Shown here: positions 9,086 to 20,420 of the stretch, in pieces
How positions within the stretch are numbered: position 1 is the stretch's first letter
Layout of the letters: every line of letters begins with the position of its first letter
Assembly (NCBI GenBank): GCA_934045075.1
Contig: OW203722.1
Location: 14,446,796 to 14,510,795, forward strand
Reading direction: 5' to 3'
Length of the DNA: 64,000 nt
DNA from: Yponomeuta sedellus
Lineage: Eukaryota > Arthropoda > Insecta > Lepidoptera > Yponomeutidae
Notes under the pieces: generated by a model
What the model was told of the DNA's origin: nothing
Databases searched by the model: none
The model's input: the letters and a program-made list of their open reading frames with translations, nothing else
Position numbers and translations under genes: made by a program

Positions 9086-9405
9086 GGAGTGGTGGTAGTG
9101 TAATCGTAGCGGTAGAACTTAGGGCTCACATTCCGTATGTCGTGGGTTCTATACCGGTTCTATATGTACAACTTTGTTTTCTTAAGTAACTTTGTTGCAA
9201 TAGCACTCGCTAACAAGTCGTGGTAGCAATACCGCTCGCTAACGGTGTAGGAAACCATCGTGATGAAGGTATTCGTGGGAAGGGAAACCAGAGTATCTCA
9301 GGAGTAAACACTTTAGTGATTGAAATTGCTAATACACCGTGAACAAGCGTGGTAATTCTCTCTCTCTTTGAGAGAAGGTCTGTGTAGGCACCGAACGGGC
9401 TACAC
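9086..9405 (+). mobile_element. Degenerate SINE, family A
   Basis: The head region (about 9090-9160) has a tRNA-like GTGGGTTCTATACCGG B-box relic. The body (9230-9400) keeps in order GGAAACCATCGTGA, TTGAAATTGC, GTGGTAATT and CTCTCTCTTTGAGAGAAGG, the landmarks of family A, best preserved at 36213-36485. It is heavily mutated and about 300 bp long. Confidence 0.5.
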
Positions 9406-9921
9406 AAAAACTTATTAAGTAAGTAAAAGAAATAATTTTACAATGTAACATTACCACTTTAAAAAAATACGTTAATAATGAAATGAGCTGTTAATAATGA
9501 AAAGAAATTTCAAACCAAATATTCTACGTAATTTTCTTAGTACAATGTTGGTCTTTTTACAATTTTACTAAGTTATCAGTGAATGGTTGACGAATCCTTT
9601 TGAAACTCAAAACGTAGACGGAAAATGTCTCTCTTTTCATGATTTCGTAACTAAATTTATCGTTTTGCGTATTATATTCACAAAAATAATAGCACCCGGT
9701 TACTTAAATTTATTTTCTTTACTGTGATCAGTGTTTTATCAATAAACTTTTCAAACAAAACAGTTTTTGTTTTGTTTAAATTGTTGATAAAACATTGTTA
9801 TAATTTACATTACAAAATCCTATAAGGTTTGCGCGCGAAGCCTGAGCCCTTTTTATGAACACATTTCACTTACCTTTTAACACCCTTGATTTCTGAAAAG
9901 CAAGAATAGCTACATAAACTA
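9406..9921. other. Intergenic with an imperfect inverted repeat
   Basis: AT-rich. At about 9732-9796, GTTTTATCAATAAAC..AAACAAAAC is followed after a short loop by its imperfect inverse GTTTTGTTT..TTGATAAAAC. Nothing else recognised. Confidence 0.5.
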
Positions 9922-10040
9922 ACATATGTATCCCGGAGGGGCGGGTAAAGACTAAGATTTGCCACTTGCCACAATCCTGAAAAACTTAACATTGAAATTC
10001 ATCAGTCGTGCATGCGAGCACGCCGGTTTCTGGTTCACCC
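9922..10040 (-). repeat. RTE-like LINE 3'-tail fragment
   Basis: Carries TGTATCCCGGAGGGG, CCACTTGCCACAATCCTG and a CATGCGAGCACGCCGGTTTC block, matching the tail adjoining the LINE pseudogene at 47625-48365 and, in the other orientation, 23470-23555. Confidence 0.5.
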
Positions 10041-10984
10041 ACCTACTGCTTAGATCAATGAAACATTAAGTTTTATTATTTTTTCTTCTTGCTTTACAAA
10101 CCTACATTATTATTGGTCTGTCCTATGATATCTGTCAAAAATTACTTAAAATATAACCGTCAAGACAACCGCTTGAGCATTTTTCTATATACCAAAAAAT
10201 CTAATTTCGTTTCTGTTCACCTATTAAGTTTTTGCTTAACTAACGTAGGAGAATCGATCGAATAGAACATTTAGGCGATTTAGGTCAAGTCACAGCTTTG
10301 TTCCTGTATCCGACCATGAGGTATTGGTACCTGGTGCACGTAGAGGGAATCATGACATGTCCACGCCGCGGATGGAGCGCGGCCTCCACAATCGCATTAC
10401 CTTAATTACAATATTGCTCCGGCGGGGGCAGTTTGTATGCTTTCGTAATGGACTTTCGGGATATATTCGCTGCACATTTCGACGTCTACAGTGCTGCCGT
10501 TTGTTTGTAGGTGCTATTGTGTTTTAATAAACTGCTTTATTTTGTACGTGAAGCGTAATTATAACCTGAATAGAACAGGTTTCCCTTTGAATCGAGCATT
10601 TTAAATGTGGGTGATTTTTTAGTAAAAAATCGTCTTTCCATGCACAAGTCTGTAAAAATAGGTTTCCCTTTGAATCGAGCATTTCAAATGCAGTTGCTTA
10701 TATGCGTCAGGCAGCGAAAACAACAATTTAAATTGGCAAAATTTAACAACAAATTTTCGATTATCATCGCACAAGTAACCTTGTAACCTTTAACCTAACA
10801 AAGTAACCTTTAGACCTTAACCTAATATTAAATTTTATTCATTTGTTTGATATTATGATATGATAGTACGGCTGTTTAATCAATGGGACTAACTTTAACA
10901 ATTCTGTATATTAGAATGCGATCTTAGGTTTTCTAGTATTAAGTTAAATAATCGTTGAGTCTAGGTACTTATTAATACTTATAT
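10041..10984. other. Intergenic with a 31-bp direct repeat pair
   Basis: AGGTTTCCCTTTGAATCGAG and the following 11 bases occur at 10577-10607 and again at 10660-10690 with one mismatch. Between them is a small stem (GATTTTTTAGTAAAAAATC). The GC-richer open frame at 10324-10527 has no recognisable domain and is not called as a gene. A short AACCT-rich tract lies near 10780-10830. Confidence 0.5.
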
Positions 10985-11095
10985 CACTCTAATATTATAA
11001 AGGCGAAAGTTTGTGAGTGTGTATGTTACTTCTTCACGTCGAAACGGCTGGAGCGATTTTAATAAAATTTGCAGTAGAGTTAACTGACACCCTGA
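10985..11095 (+). repeat. Dispersed repeat fragment (TTCACG..GGAGCGATTTT type)
   Basis: Reads CTAATATTATAAAGGCGAAA, then TATGTTACTTCTTCACG and GGAGCGATTTTAATAAAATTT. This word order is very common in moth genomes as part of a mobile element family, but the exact class cannot be set from one copy. Confidence 0.45.
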
Positions 11096-11139
11096 ATTAA
11101 CATATAAGCGACGTTTTACTGCGGGAAAAGATCTTTCAC

Positions 11140-11270
11140 TCAGTTAACCACTAGCTCAGTTGGGAGAGCGCTGAAACGGTTAGCCAGAGGTCGCGGGTTC
11201 GAGTCCCGGCATGGGTGGAATTTTTAGCCTCTAAATAGGTTTTTAAAATTATCTTTTACTGTTAATACAA
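11140..11270 (+). mobile_element. tRNA-like SINE (family T1), plus-strand copy
   Basis: A-box TAGCTCAGTTGGGAGAGCG and B-box GGGTTCGAGTCCCGG are followed by GGTGGAATTTTTAGCCTCTA and AATAGGTTTTTAAAATT. The upstream half of a tRNA-like cloverleaf is recognisable but the acceptor stem does not pair, so this is a SINE and not a tRNA gene. Confidence 0.65.
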
Positions 11271-11821
11271 AATTTATTTTCCCTAACCCCTACACCGCGG
11301 GGCACGGGCTAGTACTTACATAAATCTTATAAATATTATCCAACCCATTGGTTACGATAGCAAGGCCCAGTAAACAGTAATAACGGAAGACTGGCACCAA
11401 GAAGGTTAATTAATGGACATCAAGCAGCAAAGACGGCAAATTTATTCCCTATTTCAAATTCAACAATTTGAATAATCATTTGATGAGGCATTTGAAATAG
11501 TAATTCAGGGGCAGCAATTAGCAGGAAATTTTCTTAAGCTCGCGGCAACTTTGTTCGGCTTGCGTCCAAACTGATCAACTCGGCTACGGCACGTCGCAAC
11601 TTTCTAACACTCATTAATTTCTTTGAAGACTCGGCTCAGACCGACAACTTCCTTGGCTCTCTCTCCCCAACAATTATTAAGGAATTACCCACTTCTTGTT
11701 CATTATTGAACGATACGAGTTAAAGGAATAAAGTTACGCGCAATCGTAAAAATAAGGCTTTCGCCCTACGCGTCGCCCCCGACGATGTCGAATCCGTTCA
11801 TTTGTTTACTAGCAGTTTTTT
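11271..11821. other. Intergenic, nothing recognised
   Basis: No domain-bearing frame or known repeat seen. Confidence 0.4.
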
Positions 11822-11965
11822 TGTAGCCTTTAAACATCCCATTGCAGGGCACAGGGCTTCTCTCAGAGAGAGAGAGTATAGGCTTAATTACCACGCATGC
11901 CCACGGCGCGTTGGAAATTTCAAGCGCTGAGGTATTTGAATACCTCAGGCACTCCTCCTTCCACA
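11822..11965 (-). mobile_element. SINE family A, 3' part
   Basis: On the minus strand it reads CTCAGCGCTTGAAATTTCC, then TAATTAAGCC, an AG/CT run and CCCTGTGCCCTGCAATGGG. These are the 3' landmarks of family A. The tRNA-like head is missing. Confidence 0.6.
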
Positions 11966-14447
11966 GTTAACGAGTGATATTGCTGCTATAACATCACAAT
12001 TGAAATAATTTAATTCAACTCGCATTTTAAAACGAAATTTTGGATTATTTATGTAATTGAATATAGCAGTCAAATCGAACCATAATTCTAATTACTACCT
12101 ATATTATCACGAAAAGGAATTTACTTAATAAATTCTGTTTTTACTTTCTGCGAAACAGCGAGTAAATACCTATGTTGAAGTGGTTGAGCTACGAATATAA
12201 TTATGTTAGTTATGAGGAGCGTTATCATAGAGGAACTTGTTAACGTGAAAACGATTTAGGAAACAAACTTCGCGGGGCAAGTTGCTGAGTATGGCTGCTG
12301 AGCCGCCTTGTTCCCTGTGCTACGGGTAATGCGCAAAATCAGTCAAAACTAGCTAGCCTGGTATGGGAATATTTTTCACTTGACAAATTGCTTGGATGTT
12401 TTATTCGATAGATTTACGTGTTTTGAATAAATAAATATATATTATTGCGTAGATAAAACACATTAAACACAAAATTAAAACCGGCTAAGTGCGAGTCGGA
12501 CTCCCGCAACCAGAGTAATTTGTTAGAAGGTATTACTACATATTATACGAGTAAATAGTTTAGGAATCGAGTCTCGCAGTTTTTGCTGAGCTTATCCCGA
12601 ACTTCAAAGACATTTTCATAATTATTTAATTACAAATGTTTTTAAAAAACAATTCCCTGTATTTGTAGTAAGAGAGAATGTTACATGCCAAAATTTCATA
12701 GTTCTAGATCTTATGGATGTTGTAATAAATCAGCAAAATTATTACAAAAAAGGCAACCACTAAAAAAATACTTGTAATGTTTGATATTTCTAAATTAATT
12801 TTTAATGACTCTTTTTAATACTCATGACGTAAATAATATACATCTCTCTTCATAAAAAAAAAATTACGAAAACGTGGAATGTAATGTTTATTTGTATAAG
12901 GAATTTAGAAGGCTTTTGATTTATGTTGAGATAAAATAAAGCATCGATATCATTTATACCTGCCGAAGTCACAATGGCATTATTCAGTCCGAAACTCACT
13001 TATACATTTCCCGAATTAATGGTAACACAGTCATACGTTATGCAGCAATAAAGTTTTAATCGCATCGCTGCTCTAATGAAGCTAACAATATGAGCATTAT
13101 ACTTTTGCCTTGCAGAAACTATTAAACTCACGTATTATAGCGCAACTATTTACATAACTTGGCTAGTGAATTTTTCTTAAGTTTCGTCGCCATTATCTTG
13201 TTTCAACCTACATGAAGTTTGCATGAAGCATATTTAATTTTATACATTGTATTACCCCCATCGTAATGCACAGTACAGGTGCTTACTCGATACTAAATAC
13301 CTTTCTTATCTCGCAATGAAATGAAAATAGTTTTACAACGTATTTAAATCCGAAAAACCGCTTTCTAAGTATTAATATTGAACTTTAGCTATTCATTTAT
13401 TTTATGTGCAACTTTAATGTGGCTGTTGTCCCTATAGAAATGCGTAAAAATAAATATTTGAGGTACGTTTGTATATTTATGAAATTCTAATATTAATTTC
13501 AAAGCCACTCATTATTACTATTTAAAAAAATCTTTATTGTACCAAGTAAATATTACACAATAGGCTTTCTATCTATTAATTCATACTAATTAATAGATAT
13601 TTTTTTCCTTAAATCCTACTTATCTCAAAAAAGAAAGACATTTTTTTCTTTACTACAAGTACTGTTATCGTACTATTGAATAAAACTTTTTTTTAAATTG
13701 TGTCAAGTCGGCACTATTCCAGTGCGGAGTTATACCTGTAGATCTGGTTAATAGGTAATCTACTACGAAGGCATATTCATAACAGAATCAGCGGGCAAAT
13801 GAAGTTAGTGTGTAATTGGGACGTGCCCGATGCCCCGCGGGGCGACATACAGTCGTGCTAACGAGCTGTGCCCCTTGCATACTGATGTTGCTGCCGGGGT
13901 ACTTTCAAAAGACGTCGGTACTCACCCCGCCGTGCTTACATCAAGTACTGGCCTGCTTTGTATGAACGAGTGATAAATAAATTGCTTTGACTTGAGCGTA
14001 GAGGCTCGCATCAAACTTTATCCTAATATACAAGCAGCAGTGTGTGTAGCCTAGCCTCTGACGTAACTTCCGGCCCGATAAACTTCGTTGGAGTGTGTCA
14101 AGACAAAATCGGTCGATTAGATTCTACGCATATTAATTAGGAAGTAGGTAGCTAATGTTTATGTATGAGGTACGGAATGAGCTTTAGGTCTATGTCCGTA
14201 TACTAGCAGCGACACCTGAGTGTTCACTTTTCGCTCGATAATAGTATTTATGCCCACCACATAAGGCCCGTGGCGTCACAAGGATTGTTGCCAATTGTAC
14301 GCTATCCGCTCGCATTTTCCTATTGCATGTCGAGATAAATTTGTTACGGTAAAGGTGATAAGGAACAAAGGTTAAACAGATACCTTTTAAGCTGCCATAT
14401 TAATTGAGTGGTACTGTTAACATTAATAGGATCTATTAAGAGGATCC
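11966..14447. other. Long intergenic stretch with small repeats
   Basis: Mostly unique AT-rich DNA. At 12478-12515 is AAAACCGGCTAAGTGCGAGT, a word typical of a moth repeat, also at 19405-19470. A 12-bp-arm hairpin (TATCTATTAATT, inverse at 13588-13599) starts at 13570. A GC-rich patch with CCCCGCGGGGC lies near 13835. No exon recognised. Confidence 0.4.
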
Positions 14448-14702
14448 AGTGGACCAACTAGCGCCACCAATGAAAAAGAACATCTTATTTTACAGATCAA
14501 ATTTGCAAATAGCGTCTGTACAATATCTTATTCAGATTAACAGTTATATTTACATCCAAAACGACTGTTCTAAGTTTTTTTTTGTCTCAGGCTCATGGCA
14601 ATGCGTCCTAAAATTCACTATTAACAATCTCTCCAGATTGTACAAACACTTTGAAAATTCGATCTGTAAAAAGATATAATTTTTTTCGTCAGCGCTAGTG
14701 TT
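14448..14702. repeat. Fold-back MITE-like element, about 255 bp
   Basis: The first about 70 bp (ACTAGCGCCACC.., TTTTACAGATC, GTCTGTACAAT) are matched, inverted and imperfectly, by the last about 70 bp (ATTGTACAAAC.., GATCTGTAAAA, AGCGCTAGTG). Arm identity is moderate, suggesting an old element. The two overlapping short open frames, one on each strand, are products of the fold-back symmetry and not genes. Confidence 0.6.
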
Positions 14703-16322
14703 AATCCCTGGAGCCCCTGAAGCAAAAATATATTGCATTTGAGTTCAAGGGTTTGATAACTTGGAGCTGAAAATAGCTTAAAAGACGTAGGTACTTGTTT
14801 TTCCTTCTTGGGTTAGACCTCTAATACGCAAAGTCCTAAATATTCACAATAATTACATATTATAAGGTATTTTAAAGGCAAATAAGGTTAATGAATATAA
14901 GGGCATAAAATATAGTAATAATATTGACTTTTTTTTTCTATTTTTGTGATTATGTGTATGATACGTGAATAAAAGAAACTTTAATATTTTTGAGGTTTCG
15001 GTAATCTTTAAAGAAACAAAGATAACCTCTTCAATGTTTGATAAATTTCCATACAGTTATAGTCTTCCGATTTCGTAGACACAGCTTTGTTTTCGCTTTA
15101 AAATAAATAGAAGCAGCCCATAGCGAAAAAAAATATTGAAATATATATTTTTTATTTATCACCCAGTGCCAATGACTAAAACACGTCAATGGGGCGTCCT
15201 GCCATCTCCCGGCTAATCTTTTGTTTGTAGAAACGTAAAAAATCCACGTCGACGGCACATATAATTGATGAATAAAAGGAAAACGTAAGGAAATTGCGGC
15301 TAAGTAGGATTTACAAGTTAACAAGTAATAGGAGACCAAATGATAAAAGGAAAACTTCGTACAAATTTAATTGAAACGGTTCATGAAGTTGTTCGTTTTG
15401 TAACGCAGGTAAAAACCCCTTCTCTACGAAACCCTACACTGTACGTGTTTCGATATGCACTTAGATGGTAATTTTGAGAGTTTTTTATGTCCTGTACGAA
15501 CACAAATATCTATACGATTTCACTCCAACCCAATTTTGAGGCATGTTCCCCGCTTTAATTGGCGAGTTTTAGGAACTGCATTTTTCAGCGGCATTATTTT
15601 CATACGGTTATTAAAAAGGGAGGCTGTTTCATAATATAGTATAGGCTGTTAAAATCCTAACGCTGTTTTTAATGATTTTTTTGTTATGATAAAATTAATT
15701 ACCAATTAGTACGTAATGGACGCGTAACTTTCAATGTTCTCATGCTAGGGAGCGTAATTATAAGGTGCCATAAGAGAGCGCCACTGGCGCCATGCTTGTT
15801 TGAGACCCTGATGTCTTGAATACATTGCGCGTTGAAATTTCGGTAAGATTACTTTGAAAAAAAATTCTTTGTAATCGTTTTATTTCACCGATAACATGCA
15901 AAACTCCCATGCACGGTTTCTTACGAAAAAAAATTCTTTAGAAATCATGTCGCGGATATTGAGAAAAGCCTTATTAAATTAATGCTCTGTATACTATATG
16001 GCATTGTCTGAGATGACACAGGACAAGTACAGTGAATATAAGCTGGGGCAGAATTTATTGCCCATGTTGGTACCTGCTGCAGACAGATTTACTACGCAGA
16101 CAAAGGAATTTACGGACGCACCAATATCACGGGAGTGGAATACATTAGGAAGCCGGAGTCGATTATTCTCTATTGCCTGCTCATTTAACGGGAAAATTAA
16201 AACGGTGATTGTCTGCTCGGGCCTGCAGGTTTGTTATTTGTTTTGCATCCTTTTTGGGTAACCTCATTAGCGTCGATTTATTTGATGATTTTGCGTGAAA
16301 AACCTTTGTATGTTTTGCCTTT
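14703..16322. other. Intergenic with one dispersed-repeat piece
   Basis: 15260-15415 contains AGTAATAGG, ATAAAAGGAAAACTTCGTAC, AAATT and GAAGTTGTTCGTTTTGTAA, matching 40030-40145 in order. Otherwise unique AT-rich DNA. Open frames at 15031-15339 (minus) and 15998-16461 (plus) show no domain. Confidence 0.45.
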
Positions 16323-16382
16323 TTGTATTTTTTCAAGTCAGATAGGGCAAGTACTTGCCCTATCTGACTTGAAAAAATACAA
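16323..16382. repeat. 60-bp perfect palindrome with no spacer
   Basis: Bases 16323-16352 and 16353-16382 are exact inverted copies, centre AAGT|ACTT, arms starting TTGTATTTTTTCAAGTCAGA. No target duplication found. Confidence 0.9.
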
Positions 16383-16627
16383 CATTTATTTAAAAAAATC
16401 CCAAAGATACAGAGTACAACAAGTATACAAAGTTACCTCGAAAAATTGGGAAAAACATTAAAGTAAAGCCCGTTACTTCTTAACACAAACATGTGAATGA
16501 AAGAGAACTTATTAAAGATCTAAGAAAGAAAAGGTGTGTGCATTTCTTATTTAACAGAGCTTATTTGGGACATTTTAATAAATTATTATTAAAATAAACA
16601 TAAACATTTACATACATGCACAAAAAT

Positions 16628-16797
16628 TGCTTCTGGCCCCACACTAAGATACCCTGTGTCGTGGGAACCAGAAATAGCGACATCACAAACATGTAAACAT
16701 CCAAGACCTGGGTTTTTTTTTGTATCTCCATCCGGGGTTCGAACCCGGGACCTCTCGCATGGTAGGCAGATGCGCTACCGCAGTGCTACAGAGGTTG
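16628..16797 (-). mobile_element. tRNA-headed SINE, family B
   Basis: On the minus strand: CCTCTGTAGCACTGCGGTAG (A-box region), CGCATCTGCCTACC, B-box GGGTTCGAACCCCGG, then a T-rich link, CCAGGTCTTGGATG, and a body ending AGTGTGGGGCCAGAAGCAA. The same body follows the same head type at 46170-46340. It is a full-length looking copy of about 170 bp. Confidence 0.7.
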
Positions 16798-17183
16798 TCT
16801 GAAACGTTGACATAACTCCATCTAAAAAAACTTGTTATAACAATCTGTTGGGAGGACGCGCATACAGTAAATTAATTCCAGCGCAACATTTAACTTCAGA
16901 TAAAAAGGATAATAGACCTGTCATAACATTTTGATATCATGATATACAAAAGGCGGGACAATAAAAGTATGTTATACTGTTCTGATAGTCTGACCCCAGT
17001 TCCCTTGTGGAAGAAATAGTTTTCAGGTTTCGCGCGGAAAATTGCGTCCAGTGGCCACTCCTACTTACACTATACAGGGTATAACAAAATCTACATGCAT
17101 TTCTAAAAATAACGGGTTCCACTCGTCAGCAGAAAGAACTTTTGCTACGGGAAAAACTTTTAAATTACAAAACTATCTTTAAA

Positions 17184-17280
17184 AAACCTATTTAGAGACT
17201 AAAAATTTCACCCATGCCGGGACTCAAACCCGCGACCTCTGGCTAACCGTGCCAGCGCTCTCCCAACTGAGCTATTGGGC
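17184..17280 (-). mobile_element. tRNA-like SINE (family T1), minus copy
   Basis: On the minus strand: GCTCAGTTGGGAGAGCGCTG, GGTTAGCCAGAGGTCGCGGG, TTTGAGTCCCGGCATGGGTG and the AATTTTTAGTCTCTAAATAG tail. The B-box has a C-to-T change. Its inverted partner fragment lies at 17449-17510. Confidence 0.65.
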
Positions 17281-17448
17281 AAGTACCGGCATCAGCAAAA
17301 TTTCGAACCTCTATACAATATTCTCTGTATTATTTACAGGCAGTGACATCTGGCTGAAGTAATTTGCATCACTTGCAGCCCCGAGTACCTACTTTGTAGT
17401 AAGGTTTTACACCGGAATGATATCGCTGTACCCACATGATTATGCATG

Positions 17449-17510
17449 GGTGAAATTTTTAGCCTCTAAACAGGTTTTTAAAATTGTCCTTAGCACGGAT
17501 TAGCGCAACA
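17449..17510 (+). mobile_element. SINE family T1, 3' fragment
   Basis: Starts inside the element at GCATGGGTGAAATTTTTAGC and runs through CAGGTTTTTAAAATTGTCCT to the TAGCACGGATTAG tail seen in other copies. The tRNA-like head is absent. It is inverted relative to 17184-17280 with about 170 bp between. Confidence 0.6.
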
Positions 17511-17764
17511 AAAAGAATATAATCACAAAAATATCTTCAATAAAAGGTAAAGTGACTACGAACTACAGAGCTGCTGCTATTGTAGTGGGTGGGATAGACA
17601 AATGTACAAAATATTTAGTTTCGTTAGCTGCAAAGCATGAATGCATGTTCTAGTTTAACCGTACTTCACTAGCTGAAACTTAAGTAATTACAAGATGATG
17701 ATAAAATCATTCGAGTGTGTGTGAATATACCAATAACATTGTTTTTGAAGTAAATGTCCCAAAC

Positions 17765-17945
17765 GAGTAAACCCTGCGGTATGGGACCCAGGCAAGGATA
17801 TCATAAAAATGGAAATACATCCAGACTGAGGTTGTACAGAATTAGTACAAATGTACATCGGCTTTCGTTGGGAATCGAACCCACACCAAAGTTATATTAT
17901 GCTAGGATTCGACCCCAGAACTTCACGAATGTGACGTGAGTGACG
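17765..17945 (-). mobile_element. Degenerate tRNA-headed SINE, family B-like
   Basis: Two B-box-like tracts (GGGAATCGAACCC at 17870-17882 and AGGATTCGACCCC at 17903-17915) and the body word ATGGGACCCAGGCAAGGATATC resemble 53150-53316. The same body, plus strand, is at 20240-20420. Heavily mutated. Confidence 0.45.
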
Positions 17946-20239
17946 AGTCTACATCTACGTATTATAACGTGTTACGTACCCTGCTATAATATGTTTACAC
18001 TAAACCACAGACTACTCGATTTATAACAATCCTAAACATAGATAGACACTACCACGAAAGTAATTTTTCGTTCATTACGCTCAATTAGCACTAACTCATT
18101 TGTCATCGGTAGTTACTTTTTGTTTTTGTTTAGCAATAATCTTGCAAAAGCATGTTTTTACTTGTTGGTAGCAGAGTGAACGTTAACGATGAGAATTATT
18201 TTATCCACATTACGATTAAACTGCTTTTTCGTGATCGAAACGGAATTACACCAAAGTTATATATTTCAGCATAGCTCAATTATTCGAAGCCCAAATAATT
18301 GTAATTAGTGCTTTATTAAAGTAATCCGGCTTAATATGAGATTACAATCAAATTACACGACACGGGCCAAAGCAACAGGGCACTGACGTACTCCATCTAT
18401 GTACATCGAGGGATGATATCTGAAAATTAATATGGAAATATGAAATTCATACTTATAAGGTCCACATCTACACATCTGTCAAATCACAATCAAGTCAAAT
18501 TACGAATGTACGACGTTTAATTTAATTCAGAATGATATCTCCGGCGTATAACATCGGATCAACCTTGGCTCCGGATTTAACGGAGCCGTTCACAATACCA
18601 TCGCAGCCACCAGACGCTACATTGAATTCACTAAAACAATAACACTGTTAACATTTCATCGCTCGCAGTTGGGGCGGGGATGTTTAATACTGGTTTATTA
18701 ATTAAATTAGGGTCCTTTTGAGGAGTGGCTGCCATTATTATGATTAATAATGTACACAAACGGAGTGAAGATGTTTTCTTCCGTGGCGGGCTATGCCGCT
18801 TTCCACACCCGCGGTCGGCCGCGGTGAAGTCTAGGTATATATGCTATTGTGAAAAACAAAACATTACATGACGCTCTAATCTAAAAGATACACAAGACAT
18901 TACTGCTACTCCGTATTTCACTAAACAAAACTAACCAAAATCCTCCACCCCTTTGCGTAAAACACTGTTGGTGACAGTGGGCGAGGCGAGCAAACTAGCT
19001 GAGTTCGCCATGCAGTGCTGATTCAACTGAAACTTCTGGTAAATAGATGAAATCAGGTTTTGATTTCGAATTCGGAGTCTCAAAGGTATATCCTGTATAT
19101 TTGTTTGTGAGAAGTTTCGACCAATTACGTTAGTTAGGTTGATGGAAACTAGATGAATTTAGTTTCGAAATATAGAGTAGGTTGTTAGAATGAACTTGTT
19201 CCTGCAGAGAAAGATCGAATGGAAACTACTACGTAAAACGATGAAACGTAAAAAACAAATCTGGATGTGTATAGATTCTCGATTGTATCAGTGTTTTCAT
19301 TAGCCGCAATGTCATTCAGAGTCCCCGTCGCAAGAACGTAGGGGAAGAGTTACACGAAGCTCAAATCTAGGGTTGTCAACAACAACTTATCGCGAAACTA
19401 CTGCCAAAAACCGGTCAAGTGCGTGTGGGTTACGCGCAGTACAGGGTTCCGTAGAGTTACCTACTTTCAGAACTAAGAACTTCATCAAAGTTTTCCTTTT
19501 GTAAAGTGGTCGCATATTTCTTTAAAGTTCAATATATATGCTACCGCCTTGAATTTTTTCACGTTTTTACATTAGCCGTTTCGCCAATAGAGGGATGGAC
19601 GAACAAATACGTCAAAAGTGTTCTTGTTTACTACATAACCACAAAAAGTATGTGCTAATGGATGAATTTGCTCTGCTGGACAAGGACAGTAACTGCTCTA
19701 CATCTTCTTCTTCTTTAGGATATATTAGTCTACTGCTGGACTTAGCCCTCCCCTAGTAAGCGCCAAAGCGCAAGGTTATGCCATCATTGGGGGGTAATGC
19801 CCATAATCCCCATGCTGGGCATGCGGGTTGGGGAACTGCTCTACATATTTTTCACTAAATGGCCAGCTAAGGTCGTAGTAAATGTACTAACCTGGCGTGT
19901 CGTTACTGTTATCGTCTAGTGTAAAACAATCGATTATGGGCAAAAGTCAAGCTATGTTTATTTATTTGAGTGATAATAAACGAGGCAATTATTATTGTCA
20001 TAGTTTAGTTGAGCCAGATGACAAAGTGCCTGAAAGTTACCAGACAATTGGATTTCCATTAACACATTATTATGTGAAAGTTCATGTGTTTGTGATTACA
20101 TCACGCTGAACGGATTTTGATGATAAGGATGAACCATATGATTTGATTGCTATACGAAAAAAGCTCTGCGACTATCTAACACTCATTCGTGTTTAATGTT
20201 TTATCATAAAAAAATAATTTAATGTTTTGTGTAATTATT
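17946..20239. other. Intergenic with two small dispersed repeats
   Basis: 19405-19470 holds AAAACCGGTCAAGTGCGTGT and AGGGTTCCGTAG, a moth repeat. 19685-19830 holds CTTCTTCTTCTTTAGGATAT, TAGTCTACTGCTGGACTTAG and GGGTAATGCCCATAATCC, another common insect repeat. The GC-rich patch near 18780-18835 has no frame of note. No host exon recognised. Confidence 0.45.
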
Positions 20240-20420
20240 ATGCCGGGTCGTGGGTTGGACCACGGTACAATCGTGCACAATATGGCCTCAGTCTGGATTA
20301 ATTGTCATGTTTGTGATGTCCTTACCTGGTCATCATAGCACAGGGTATTCTAGATTGGGACCAGTCTGGATAGTGTGATGGCACGAGTCACACGTTTTGT
20401 ATCAATAAAATGACGGAACT
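20240..20420 (+). mobile_element. SINE family B-like, 3' body
   Basis: CTCAGTCTGGATTAATTGTC, TTTGTGATGTCC, ACCTGG and CACAGGGTATTCTAGATTGG keep the order of the bodies at 46170-46340 and (reversed) 53150-53316. The tRNA-like head is not preserved. Confidence 0.45.

Noticed and set aside
10324..10527. 67-codon gene
   Set aside because: No domain, no splice or start support, only a GC-richer patch.
10770..10840. Telomeric (CCTAA)n array
   Set aside because: Only a few irregular AACCT/ACCTAA words; no true tandem array.
11150..11215. tRNA gene
   Set aside because: Has A- and B-box-like tracts but the acceptor stem does not pair, and the sequence is one of several dispersed copies with a common tail; called as a SINE.
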